Of a DNA stretch of 55,917 bases, positions 30,878 through 40,188 are shown piece after piece. This DNA is from Myxococcota bacterium (GTDB taxonomy: Bacteria; Myxococcota_A; UBA796; JAJRTE01). The DNA lies in NCBI GenBank assembly GCA_024278455.1, contig JAJRTE010000202.1:1-55917 (forward strand), given 5' to 3'. The stretch's first letter is position 1; each line of letters opens with the position of its first letter. The translations under genes and the position numbers were made by a program. The notes beneath the pieces are model-generated. The model was not told the DNA's origin and made no database searches. It saw only the letters and a program-made list of their open reading frames with translations.

Positions 30878-31332
30878 CGCCCGCTCCATCTCCACGCAGC
30901 TGCCGTCCCGGCAGGCAGGATGGCCGGTCACTCCCCTTCGGCTGGACTGTCCCTCGCTCTCGGTCCCCGCCTCGACAGTTCGACTCGCTGGAACAACATA
31001 CTCGACCCGGGACTGGATTTCCAGTGCAATCCGGTGCCAGGGGGGGCGTGGCAAGAAGCTGCCTGCACAGAATCGACACACTTTCGCGACGTTGCCGGGC
31101 CCCTGTTCCCACAGTCGCCCACCCGTGGTCGGGGTGGCGCGGGGTTGGAGTGACGGACGAGTGGTTGGAACACGTGTCTATGCGCGGATCGATTCTTTGG
31201 CCGGGGCATCCGAATGTGCTGAATTCGGAAGAGAAGCCGGAAGGTCGAGGGCCCCCGGCCAGGGAGAGTCGGGGAAGCATGCGGCGTCGTGGCCGCATGT
31301 CGCCGGCCGCGTCACAGATGGGAGGGAGGAGG
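30878..31332. other. Divergent gap with no gene seen
   Basis: The 455 bp between the MopE-type gene (minus) and the disrupted FGE gene (plus) carry open frames on both strands, but none has a coherent domain or ribosome-binding site. They run on from codons of the neighbouring genes. Confidence 0.5.
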
Positions 31333-32409
31333 ATGTCCAGCAGAATTCTTGTTGCCGCCATCGTGATCCTGGGAGGTGTCGGGGGGAGTTCCGACCCCCC
31401 ATTGCCTGGAGTGCCAAACGACCTGGACGGCGAGACGTTGAAGACCTTCCGGATCTTCGACTCCGCGCACTTCATCGAGGCGGAACTGGCGAGTGCGCGG
31501 GCGAAGCGGAGTTGCCCGGAGGGGGCGCGCCTGGAGACCGTGTCGGCCTCCCCGGCCGGATCTCATCAGTGGGAGCAGGACGACAGCGGGACCACGGCCT
31601 TCGCCAAGGCTCTCAGGACCCCGTGGCGGCGGTTCCGGCGACCTGGCGCGATTCTCTCAGCGGCGTCGTCTTCCTGACTATCCCCGGCGGCGCCTTCAGG
31701 ATGGGCTCGACCGATGGATATAGTGACGAGACACCCGTACACGCGGTGACCGTCCCTGCCTTTCGCATATCCCTGACCGAGGTGACCGTGGCCCAGTACC
31801 GGGCCTGTGTGGACGCGGGGGCGTGTGAGGTGCCCGGTACGAAGAAAACCAGCCGTTTCTGCAATTGGGGATATCCCCGCCGGGACGACCAGCCGATCAA
31901 CTGTGCATCCTGGAATGACGCACAGGCCTTCGTGGCGTTGCTGAGTGAGAGCGTACCCGGAGCACGGCTTCCCACCGAGGCGGAGTGGGAGTATGCGGCC
32001 CGGAGCGGGGGCAATCCCTGAGACATACGACGAGATTGCCACCTGCGACCGTGCCGTGATGGATGATGGAGGTATCGCTTGCGGGAAGAGGCGTACCTGG
32101 GAGGGGTGCTCGAAGCCTGAGGGGAACACGCAGATCGAGGGGGTGGCGGAGGATGTGCAGATCTGCGACATGGCGGGGAACGTGTGGGAGTGGGTGGAGG
32201 ACTGCTACCACGATTCGTACCCGGGAGCGGCGGATGACGGCTCTGCCTGGGTATCCGATTGTACCTATGGCTCCGTCCGGGTCCTCCGTGGCGGGTCAAT
32301 GGTCGATTCCGCTTCCTCCCTGCGAGCGGCGTATCGCCAAGGGTACGGGGACGGGGTCCGGTACCCCTACGTAGGGTTCCGGGTCGTTGCGCCCGTCGCC
32401 GCGGATTGA
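31333..32409 (+). pseudogene. Frameshifted FGE-sulfatase (SUMF1-like) exported protein
   Basis: A strong GGGAGGGAGGAGG site precedes an ATG at 31333 and a hydrophobic leader (ILVAAIVILGGVGG). The frame is coherent to about 31620, then shifts. The next frame gives IPGGAFRMGSTDG, PVHAVTVPAFRISLTEVT and LPTEAEWEYAARSGG, a classic formylglycine-generating-enzyme fold, and shifts again near 32015. The original frame then resumes with ICDMAGNVWEWVEDC, VLRGGSM and YPYVGFRVV up to the stop at 32407-32409. All three pieces together make one complete domain, so two small indels broke the gene, or the assembly has two errors here. Most members of this fold are not true sulfatase activators; the active-site cysteines cannot be judged. 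Confidence 0.8.
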
Positions 32410-33105
32410 GAGACCTACCGGCAAGACGAGCCCTATCGCTCCGCCAGGCTCCTGGTTCTCCTCGAGGACTCTTTCGATAGGGTTGGGGAGGGGGGCGAAC
32501 GCTCCTCGAGCAGCCAGAGCCGTGACGATTCTACCGGACAGGAGATGGTTGCTTTTTGTCGGCCTATGGACAACAAGTCGATCGGTGCCTGGACTTCGCA
32601 CGTTCCCGAGCGGCTCCGGCGGGTGGCAAGAAAGCTGCCTCCCAGCTTCCTCTACCGGATGGCCAGGCGCAACCTCCAACTCATGCTCGCATACCGTGCC
32701 ATGCGGATGGCGAAACGGGTGCCGCTGCTGGAGCGGTGGACGTGACTCGGGCGGAGTCATCCGGGAGCACGTCCCCCTGCTTCTCCGTGCGCACACGCTT
32801 TGAACCGTCCCCGTTCTCGTTTCGTGTTTGCCACGAACGACAAATGAGATTGGAAAGTATCCTGGGATGATGCTACATTTGGGGCGGGCTTTGTGGGTGC
32901 GGCTCCTGGGTGCCGTCGAGCGCGCGTGACCTGGCGAAGCCGTGGTCTCGAGGGAGACCGGCAGCGTGATGGCCACCTCGATGTCTCTTGCTCCCCCGTG
33001 CCAGTGCGCCTGCCGGAAATCCAGGCGGCGTGGTGGAGGGGCGTGCCGAATCCCATGGCCGCCGCCGGTCCGTCGGGTTTCCCCGGAAAGAGGAGGATAG
33101 TCGAG
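32410..33105. other. Long gap, mostly without features
   Basis: Nearly 700 bp lie between the disrupted FGE gene and the next lipoprotein. Apart from one doubtful small reading frame (32566-32745) and an AT-rich patch near 32830-32880 that could hold the promoter of the next gene, I see nothing. Confidence 0.5.
32566..32745 (+). CDS. Possible small basic helical protein (doubtful)
   Basis: A 59-aa frame encodes an Arg/Lys- and Leu-rich helical stretch (VARKLPPSFLYRMARRNLQLML). Starts at 32545 and 32566 are possible, and neither has a good ribosome-binding site. It may be a remnant or chance frame. Confidence 0.2.
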   Translation: MDNKSIGAWTSHVPERLRRVARKLPPSFLYRMARRNLQLMLAYRAMRMAKRVPLLERWT

Positions 33106-34095
33106 ATGCATGATCGATCGCTGGGTTGGACCTGCCTGGTAGTCGCTGCCCTGCTGCTCTGGCCCGCCTGCTCGAGCGGCGACGGGTCGAGTCCGGGCGA
33201 CGAGGACGGCGACGGGTACGCCGCCGCGGAAGACTGTGACGATGGCAACCCCGACATCTACCCGGGTGCTTCTGAAGTCGCCTACGACGGGGTCGACCAG
33301 GACTGCGACGGGAGCGATCTCGTCGACGTCGATGCAGACGGCTCTGTCGCGACGGAGGCCGGCGGCAACGACTGCAACGACAACGACCCTGAGATCGGAC
33401 CGTGGGTGGACGAGGTGCCCTACGACGGCGTGGACCAGGACTGTGATGGCCAGGACCTGACGGACGCCGACGGGGACGGCTACGTCGGAGAGGAGGCGGG
33501 AGGCGACGACTGCGCGGACGACGACCCGTTCGCCTATCCCGGCGCCGTAGAGATCCCCTATGACAAGACGGACCAGGACTGCGATGGAGAGGACCTCACC
33601 GACGTGGATGGTGATGGCTACGACGCCCGGAGGTCGGGCGGCGAGGACTGCAACGATCGCGATGAGACCATCAACCCGGCGGCCGAGGAAGTCTGCGAGG
33701 ACGCCAACGTGGACCACGATTGCGACGGGTCCACCGCGATCAACGAGGAGCAGTGCTTCCTCTACCCCTCCGACGGCACCTGGAAGTCTCCCTCGGGCGA
33801 CATCGAGTTCGAGGTCAGGTTCACCGGGACGTGGATGGACATGAAAGAGGCCTACTTCGGAACGTGCACCAACAGTTCCACCGGCTGCACGGCCACGGCG
33901 AGTCTCCAGGAGACGATCACCATCGAGATCTTCAACAGCTACGGCCAGGCGAGCTTCTACCTCAGCACCCCCCAGGGCGACGATTGCTGGGGCACGTTCG
34001 ACACCGTGGACTCGGCTCGAGGCACCTGCTCCTCCTACAGCACGCCCTGCGCGTGCGGCATGAACTACGAGTGGAGCGCCACCCTGATCCAATAG
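33106..34095 (+). CDS. Small MopE-type Asp-rich lipoprotein
   Basis: The 329-aa protein has a signal with a lipoprotein-like Cys22 (LLWPAC) and a Ser/Gly linker. Four MopE-like units follow, of the form DxDGDGYxxxEAGGxDCxDxDPxxxPGAxExPYDGxDQDCDG (about residues 33-215), then a C-terminal beta-rich domain with six or more cysteines (about 220-329) that I do not recognise. GAGGAGG lies 12 bp before the ATG. The repeats are more uniform than in the neighbour at 27437 and keep a YDGVDQDCDG core, suggesting a separate subfamily. Likely metal-binding (calcium or copper) and on the cell surface. Confidence 0.88.
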   Translation: MHDRSLGWTCLVVAALLLWPACSSGDGSSPGDEDGDGYAAAEDCDDGNPDIYPGASEVAYDGVDQDCDGSDLVDVDADGSVATEAGGNDCNDNDPEIGPWVDEVPYDGVDQDCDGQDLTDADGDGYVGEEAGGDDCADDDPFAYPGAVEIPYDKTDQDCDGEDLTDVDGDGYDARRSGGEDCNDRDETINPAAEEVCEDANVDHDCDGSTAINEEQCFLYPSDGTWKSPSGDIEFEVRFTGTWMDMKEAYFGTCTNSSTGCTATASLQETITIEIFNSYGQASFYLSTPQGDDCWGTFDTVDSARGTCSSYSTPCACGMNYEWSATLIQ

Positions 34096-34144
34096 GCGTG
34101 CGTGTAGAAGGCGCATCGACCGTGTGTCGTGGACGGGGAGCACC

Positions 34145-35128
34145 CTACCGTGTCTCGTAGAGCGCCTCGAGCCAGTTCGCGAGCGGCGTGAAGACCATTT
34201 CCTGGGCCGGGTCGGAGATGAACATGTCCGCGTGGGCGAACTTGAGGGATTCGGATCCCACGAGCCAGGTCACCTTCCGGTTTTCGGGCGTGCCGATGCA
34301 TTCGTAGGCGCTGAGCGCCGATTCGGGTGGCACCACGCCGTCTCCGTTTCCGTACATGCACAAGAAGGGCAGGGTGACACGGTGGAGTTCCTCGCTCACC
34401 ATCTTGCCTCGTACCAGCAGGTCCCTGCGCCGGAACCACCAGGCCATGTCTTCGTTGAGTGTCGCGTTGGGGTTTTCCACCGCTTCGACCAAGCGGTCCA
34501 GGTGTGAGGTGTCGATCATCTCCGGGTGCATGTAGACGTGCAAGAGGGAGGGAAAGCGGACCAGGACGGGGAGGGCGACTCGAGCAAGTCTGCGGATACC
34601 GAACATCGGCACCTTGCCCACGAGCCAAGGCCACGAGAAGGCCAGGCGGATGATGGGGTTCGCCGTGTCCCACCGGAGAGGAGCCCCCATGCCCACGATG
34701 GCGGCGAGTGGGTGGCCGGGGACCAGGGCGGCGTGGATGTAGAGGTAGGTCCCGCCAAGGCTGCAGCCGATCCCGTCGACCCGATCATGTCTCGTGCGCG
34801 TCTGCTCGAGCACCGCCTGGAAAGTCACCTTGAGATCGTCCAGCGCGACATCCTCGACGTGGTAGTGCGTACTGCCCCCCTTGCAGACCGCGCGGCCTTG
34901 TGCCCTCAGATCCACGCTCCACACCTCGAAGCCCCGATCCGCCAGGAACTCGATCATGGAGGGGCCGTTGGGGTGCCACCCGAAGATGAACGCGTTCATA
35001 CCGTAGCCGGGGATGATGACAAGGGGGCGCCTGTCGCGGCGGAATGCCTCGGGATTCCAACTTTGTCGCAAGCTCAGCAGCCAGCCCTGTCCGTTGTCCG
35101 CATGGTGGTAGACCGATTCCAGTGCCAT
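34145..35128 (-). CDS. Alpha/beta-hydrolase (PHA synthase/esterase-like)
   Basis: The 327-aa protein has an oxyanion-loop PGYGMNA (40-46), a nucleophile elbow GCSLGG with Ser123, Asp263 (GNGDGVVPP) and His299 (KFAHADMF), so the catalytic triad is complete. It lacks a signal peptide, so it is probably a cytosolic esterase or lipase-like enzyme. The overall layout resembles poly-hydroxyalkanoate synthase-like hydrolases, but the nucleophile is Ser rather than the Cys of true PHA synthases. The ATG at 35128 is preceded by GGAG at 6 bp; an upstream in-frame start would add 48 low-complexity residues. It is divergent from the YdjM-like gene. Confidence 0.87.
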   Translation of the reverse strand: MALESVYHHADNGQGWLLSLRQSWNPEAFRRDRRPLVIIPGYGMNAFIFGWHPNGPSMIEFLADRGFEVWSVDLRAQGRAVCKGGSTHYHVEDVALDDLKVTFQAVLEQTRTRHDRVDGIGCSLGGTYLYIHAALVPGHPLAAIVGMGAPLRWDTANPIIRLAFSWPWLVGKVPMFGIRRLARVALPVLVRFPSLLHVYMHPEMIDTSHLDRLVEAVENPNATLNEDMAWWFRRRDLLVRGKMVSEELHRVTLPFLCMYGNGDGVVPPESALSAYECIGTPENRKVTWLVGSESLKFAHADMFISDPAQEMVFTPLANWLEALYETR

Positions 35129-35400
35129 GGAACGCTCCGTGTTGCCGCCTCGCCGGGTCGAGAGGTCACCCGGCGAAGCGGAGGATGGTCGCGGCTCGAG
35201 CCGTCTGCCCTGTCCGCGCCAGGGTGGCGAGCCCCCGGGCTGGCACGTCTCGAGCCAGGTTGCCTCAGCCACGACAATGCCTCGTTTTCGGGGCCGGCGT
35301 CAACGGCGCAGTGCGCGGCGTGCGAGCGCGAGCGTCGTGCCAGTGGGCGATTCGACCGGTCGGCCCGGAGGTTTCTCTTCGAGTGTACCCCCCGGACACG

Positions 35401-35406
35401 TATAAT
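35401..35406 (+). promoter_or_regulatory. Perfect TATAAT -10 box upstream of the YdjM-like gene
   Basis: A consensus TATAAT lies 64 bp before the GTG start, inside the 341-bp divergent gap (35129-35469), which otherwise holds no gene. The matching -35 region (TTCGAG, 17-bp spacer) is weak. Confidence 0.45.
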
Positions 35407-35469
35407 GTCGCGACCAGCTTGGATGCGCGTTGGGGAGACGACCCTGGCAGGCAGGAGGGGTGGGAGACG

Positions 35470-36183
35470 GTGGCTGACCTGGCGACACACCTTTCGGTGA
35501 CCGCCGTTGTGGTGGGAATGGGTGCCTCGGCCTATCTCGGCGCGGGCATGGTCTCGCCTCGAGAGGCGCTGCTGCTCTGGGCGGCCGGGACCTTGGGCGG
35601 CGTGCTCCCCGACCTCGACGCCGACCATTCCAAGGCGGTCCGGGCGATTTTCGGCGCCGCTGGGATGCTGGCTGGCGCGCTGGTGATGGTGGCGGTGGCT
35701 GGTCGTGTCTCCATCGTCGAGATGTGGGTGGCGTTCGGGGTGATCTACGGGACCGTGACCTGGCCTCTCCGCCGCGTGTTCGCCGGCCGGACGCGACATC
35801 GGGGCGCACTCCACTCTCTCGTGGCCGGTCTGTTCTGTGCCGTCTTCACTGTCGTCCTGGCTTTTCGAGTCGCCGGTGCGCCCGCGGCGTTTTCGTGGCT
35901 GTTCGGCGTGGCCTTGCTCCTTGGGTTCATCGTGCACCTGGTGCTCGACGAAGTCTCGAGCGTCGATCTGGTCTACGTGCGAGTGAAGGCGTCATTCGGG
36001 AGCGCGTTCAAGCTCCTGGACAGGGAGGCACCCGGTGCGTCGGCCCTGCTGGCAATATGCAGCGTTGTCGGACTGTTCGTGTTGGCGCCAAGGCCGGGGT
36101 CCATCGACGACCTTTTCTTCAACGGACATGCGCCGGGATTGCTGGTGGCCCGGTTTTGGCCGCGGAGTTGGGGCGGGCCATGA
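35470..36183 (+). CDS. YdjM/DUF457-like membrane-bound metal-dependent hydrolase
   Basis: The 237-aa protein shows at least five hydrophobic helices and the family motifs: early THL, PDLDAD at about 52-57, RHRGALHS near 115-122 and a later HLVLDE. The His/Asp pattern is that of the YdjM/DUF457 inner-membrane metal hydrolases, some of which are LexA-regulated; substrates are unknown. It starts at GTG 35470, preceded by a GGAGG-rich stretch; upstream in-frame codons lack protein character. Confidence 0.82.
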   Translation: MADLATHLSVTAVVVGMGASAYLGAGMVSPREALLLWAAGTLGGVLPDLDADHSKAVRAIFGAAGMLAGALVMVAVAGRVSIVEMWVAFGVIYGTVTWPLRRVFAGRTRHRGALHSLVAGLFCAVFTVVLAFRVAGAPAAFSWLFGVALLLGFIVHLVLDEVSSVDLVYVRVKASFGSAFKLLDREAPGASALLAICSVVGLFVLAPRPGSIDDLFFNGHAPGLLVARFWPRSWGGP

Positions 36184-36375
36184 GTGGTCCAGGACGCCCT
36201 GCGCGGGTGCAGCGTCGAGACGTGGCGAGCCGGTGTCCTCGCCTGGCGCATGTCGCGGGCGCGGTGCCGTGCAGGACGAGACGGGCGCCGCGACATTGCG
36301 AGGGACAGGCGCAGGGGCAGAGAAACAGCGGGTCGCCAGCGGGCTTGTCAGACATCGACAGGGAGAGATCGAACC

Positions 36376-37047
36376 ATGCCAGCGTTTCAAGTGACCTTCA
36401 ACCGGATTCGGTGCGTGCAAGACACGGCGTAACTGTCGCCCGACGAAGTGTTTCTGGCCGCCATCCCGGTCCTGGGTTCCCTTGCCGAGGACGCTGCCAG
36501 TGACGGCACGTTCGGGCCGCCCGATGTGGATGGCCGGCTGCTTCGGGGACACGTCACGGGCACCGAGAGGCGGGTGACCGCTGGCCGTGACTGGATTCCG
36601 GAGGACCCCAGTTTCCGGTTCGAGGCCGAACCGGCGGACACGCTTGGACTGGCCCTCTACCTTTACGAGCGCGACGATGGGCGGTTGCGCCGGGGGCTCG
36701 TCGAGTGCTTCGGCAGCGACACCTGGCCGGTCACGGTGCGTGACGACCCGGATTGGGCTCGAGTCTGGAAGGAACTCGTTTCCAGGGTGGCGCCGGTGTT
36801 GGAAGGCGCCTCGGGCGTGACCATCGTCCTGAAGGTCCTCGCCGCCATCGCCGGCGTCTTGCCGGCGGTGATCAAGGAGTTGCGCAAGGACGACCTCATC
36901 GCTGCCCAGGTGTTGACCGCTCCCCTGGACGACGAAACCTCTTTCGTCTCAAGGGAGCTGGTCTTCGCCGGGACGCCGGGACGGGGGTCCTATGTCGTCG
37001 AGGTGACGCTGAGCCAGGTGCATGGAACCCGCGGGCTCCTCCTTTAG
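36376..37047 (+). pseudogene. Unrecognised protein gene with premature TAA
   Basis: From an ATG at 36376 with GGGAG upstream, the frame reads MPAFQVTFNRIRCVQDTA, then TAA (36430-36432), then continues in frame for 204 codons (LSPDEVFLAAIPVLGSL...) to the stop at 37047. Replacing TAA by GAA would give the smooth reading TAELSPDEVF, so one G-to-T change probably inactivated it. A late start at GTG 36448 is possible but lacks a ribosome-binding site. Predicted content is a beta-sandwich-like N-terminal half (FRFEAEPADTLGLALYLYERDDG), a hydrophobic helical segment (VTIVLKVLAAIAGVLPAVIKEL) and a beta C-terminus. I do not recognise the family. A sequencing error remains possible. Confidence 0.6.
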
Positions 37048-37223
37048 GGCCGACCAGGTTGAGCGCAGGTTGCGATAGCATGACTTCATGGTTGCCAATC
37101 CAATCGTCGTGGGGCATTGTAAGCACGTACCAGCCCGGTCGTCCGAGGACCGTGGCCCGGACACGGAAGTCCATCAGAGTGCGACCTTCCTCTATCGGAG
37201 AGGGAAGGCGCGAGGAGCAGTCC

Positions 37224-38351
37224 ATGATGAAAACGTTTGCCATGATCGGGGTTGGCCTGGTCTTGTTGGCCTTGCCAGCTTGTGGAGAGCGTGTCAGCGA
37301 GGGGCGGGATCCGGGGCAGAGCGGTGACACTGCCGCCGAGTCTTCGAGTGGACAGCCGAAGGCCGTCGCAGTGGCGCCGGATTTCGACTTCGGCGAAGTC
37401 CAGGAGGGCGAGAACGTCGAGCACGTGTTCAAGATTCGCAACGAGGGGACGGCCGACCTGGCCATCTTGAGTGCCAAGGGCTCGTGAGGCTGCACGGCGA
37501 CTGTCGTTTCGGCGAAGTCGATTCCCCCGGGAGGGGAAGGTGAGATCAAGGCCGTATTCCACACCAAGGGGCGCAGCGGCGTTCAGCGGAAACGTATCAC
37601 GGTCACCACGAACCAGAAGGACAACCCCAAGCTGTTCCTCAACCTGACCGGAAAGGTCGTGTCGGAAGTCATGGTGAGTCCGAGAGTCGTTTCTTTCGGC
37701 CAGCTTGGCAAGGGAGAGAAGGCGACGAAGGAATTCACCGTCACGCTCAACGACCCCAAGAAGGTCTCGATCACTTCGGTCACCGCGGACGAGGACGCAT
37801 TCCAGGTCCGTCTCCGCGACAAGAAGGCCGGCGTGTACACCTATGAAGTCTCGTTCGCGTCGACCCGTATCGACCGGCACGCGGCGCGGTTGCGTATCGC
37901 GTTGAAAGGCGCCAAGAAGGACACCGTCGACGTCCCGTTGCGCGCGGAAGTGGTGGGGAATCTCCGGTACAGTCGCGGCCTCTATTTCATCAAGCGCAAC
38001 GACAAGTTCGTGCCTCGAGACATCACTGTTTCCTCCCGGTCGAACGATTCGGTGCACATCGAGCGTGTAGCGGATCGCGACGACTTGTTGAAGCTCGAGA
38101 TAGTGAAAAACGACGCTCCGTTGGTGAAGGTGAGGGCCAGCGTGCGCGAGCCGGACAAGGCCTACACCAGCCCGAGGCGGGGGCAGGTCGTGGTTTACAC
38201 CAGTGACGCGGACCAGCCCGAACTGAAGATAATGTACACCATTGCGGAGCGGACGCGTCGCCCGCGGATTCCTCCCGGGAAGGACTTCCAGCTTTCCACC
38301 GATCCGAACAAGGTCAAGCGCCCGCCGGTGGTGCCGAAGGTCCAGCCCTGA
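37224..38351 (+). CDS. DUF1573-domain lipoprotein with in-frame TGA (selenoprotein candidate)
   Basis: The product is a 375-aa lipoprotein (lipobox LPAC, Cys20). The DUF1573 domain spans about residues 50-150: FDFGEVQEGE, HVFKIRNEG, then the conserved SCGCT motif, then PPGGEGEIKAVFHTKGRSG. In this gene the first cysteine of that motif is codon 88, a TGA at 37485-37487, and the frame continues undisturbed for 287 codons with normal domain content (two more Ig-like beta domains). Bacterial selenocysteine is inserted at UGA when a stem-loop follows closely; such a stem-loop is present (37498-37520). A TGC-to-TGA nonsense change or a sequencing error would look the same, and the neighbouring gene also carries a premature stop. 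Role in the periplasm unknown. Confidence 0.65.
37498..37520 (+). promoter_or_regulatory. SECIS-like stem-loop after the in-frame TGA
   Basis: CGACT (37498-37502) pairs with AGTCG (37516-37520), a G bulges (37503), TCG (37504-37506) pairs with CGA (37513-37515), and the 6-base loop is TTTCGG. The loop starts 19 bases after the TGA, within the range usual for bacterial SECIS elements. The loop lacks a G in its first two positions, a deviation from the usual pattern. Confidence 0.4.
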
Positions 38352-38653
38352 CAATGCGACAACGACGGTTCTCCCGCCGGGCCCTGGGTGGGAGGGCAGC
38401 CTCGAACCGGTTGACAGGCCGGTGTCTTGTCGGGTAGGGATGGGTCATCGTGCCGATGTGCCCACGACGTCCGGCTGTCGTGCGTGACGCGAGCAGCGGG
38501 GAGTTCCTGGCCATCGCATGCTGTGATGTGCTATCGGTGTGAGAAGTGCGTAACTGCCGGCGGGACGGAGATGTCGCCGGTCGAGGCGTGCAAACACGTG
38601 GACCTGGCGAGACCTCGAGGGAGGGAGCGAGGCGGCCAGGCAGGAGGGAGGCC
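38352..38653. other. Gap with no gene seen
   Basis: About 300 GC-rich bases lie between the DUF1573 gene and the thiolase gene. No convincing promoter or hairpin stands out. GGAGGGAGG at its end is the thiolase ribosome-binding site. Confidence 0.5.
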
Positions 38654-39871
38654 ATGAGCAAGATCGATGTAGCAGGGAAGATCGCCATTGTCGGAGCAGT
38701 GAGAACGCCCATCGGCGCGGTCAACGGCGCGCTGGCGTCCGTCCAGGCCGACCCGCTGGCGACTCGAGCCGTAAAGGCGTTGCTGGAGCAGACCGGCATC
38801 GACCCGGAGTTGGTGGACTACACCTGTTTCGGGTGGGTGATGCAGGACCTGCGGTCCACCAACCTGGCGCGGAACGTATCGTTGCGCGCGGGCATACCGT
38901 GGCGTGCGCCGGGCACGACGTTCCACGAGAATTGCGCCTCGGGCGCGGCCGCGGTCCATTCGATCGTGCGCCGGATCATGCTGGGTGAGATCGAGGTCGG
39001 CGTTGCCGGAGGGGCGGAGAGCATGTCCAACGTGCCGCGTTACCTTTTCGCCGGCCGGACGAAGAACCAGCTTTACGGCGACATGACGCTTGTGGACGGC
39101 CTGATGGGCGCGCTGGTGGATCCGGAGGTGGGCGAGAAGGGCGAGGTCATGGGTTTGATGACCGAGCGGCTCGTGGAGAGGTGGCAGGTGTCTCGAGAGC
39201 TGCAGGACGAGATTGCCTATCTGTCGCACGCCAATGCGGTGAAGGCCTGGGAGGAGGGGTACTTCTCCGACTACGTCGTCCCGGTGGAAGTGCCGCAGCG
39301 GAAGAAGCCGCCTGTTGTGGTGAACCGGGATGAAGGCCCGAAGGTGCTGGACATGGCCTACTTCACGAAGGCGCGTCCCTACTTCAAGCCCAAGGGGGGT
39401 ACCATTACCGCCCAGAACTCGTCGTCGATCAACGATGCCGCCGCCGCATTGCTGCTCATGAGCCAGGAAAAGGCCAGGGCGCTGGGATTGAAGCCCCTTG
39501 CCACGTTGCACGCCTATCACAACCTGGGCGTGGAGCGGGAATACATGGGGGAGGGCGTGTTCAAGGTCATCCCCGGGCTGCTGGAGAAAGCCGGTCTGAC
39601 CCTTGCGGACATCGACTACTTGGAGTTGAACGAGGCATTTGCCGCCGTGGTCGGAGGTGCCTACAAGTTCCTGCCGGATCTCGACAAGAGCCGCGTCAAC
39701 CAGTGGGGTAGCGGTATCTCGCTCGGCCACCCGGTCGGGTGCACGGGCGCTCGCCAGATCGTCGACATGGTCCATCAGCTCAACCGGCGCGGCGCCCGGA
39801 TCGGGCTGACGAGCCGGTGCGTCGGTGGCGGTATCGGTAGCGGCGAGATCCTGGTCGCCTGGGAAGGATGA
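38654..39871 (+). CDS. Thiolase (acetyl-CoA C-acyltransferase)
   Basis: The 405-aa protein has the complete thiolase set: acylated C94 in HENCASGAAA, an NEAFA segment, H359 in GHPVGC and C389 in SRCVGGG. It condenses or cleaves acyl-CoA with acetyl-CoA in the cytosol, in beta-oxidation or the first step toward acetoacetyl-CoA. A strong GGAGGGAGG site precedes the ATG. Start VGAVRTPIG is typical. Neighbours (molybdenum hydroxylase downstream) do not define a pathway, so a fadA or atoB symbol cannot be assigned. Confidence 0.93.
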   Translation: MSKIDVAGKIAIVGAVRTPIGAVNGALASVQADPLATRAVKALLEQTGIDPELVDYTCFGWVMQDLRSTNLARNVSLRAGIPWRAPGTTFHENCASGAAAVHSIVRRIMLGEIEVGVAGGAESMSNVPRYLFAGRTKNQLYGDMTLVDGLMGALVDPEVGEKGEVMGLMTERLVERWQVSRELQDEIAYLSHANAVKAWEEGYFSDYVVPVEVPQRKKPPVVVNRDEGPKVLDMAYFTKARPYFKPKGGTITAQNSSSINDAAAALLLMSQEKARALGLKPLATLHAYHNLGVEREYMGEGVFKVIPGLLEKAGLTLADIDYLELNEAFAAVVGGAYKFLPDLDKSRVNQWGSGISLGHPVGCTGARQIVDMVHQLNRRGARIGLTSRCVGGGIGSGEILVAWEG

Positions 39872-40188
39872 CGTCGTCCCTGCCGTGCCGCAATCGGTCC
39901 CTGGTCGCGTCTCCGGGAGAAGATGGCGTGTGACATCCAGTCCCCGGCCCGGCCGCATCTCTTGACACTCGCCCATTTTCCCAGCATCTATCCCTGGTCT
40001 GCCGTGCGCCGGGGTCGGTTGGACCGGCGGAATCCCCCCAGTGGCCTTCGGTCTGGCCAGGTCGGCGTTCTCGAGGCCGGCCCGGCGGCTTCGGGCGCGA
40101 CCTGGAGCACCAGGCGATCCGCGGACCATGCCTGGGGAGACACGGAACCGAGGCCGACAGGTCTCAAGGCACATCGGGAGGCCACCCC
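39872..40188. other. Gap with no gene seen
   Basis: The 317 bp carry no coherent coding region on either strand. GGGAGG near the end serves the molybdenum hydroxylase start. Confidence 0.5.
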
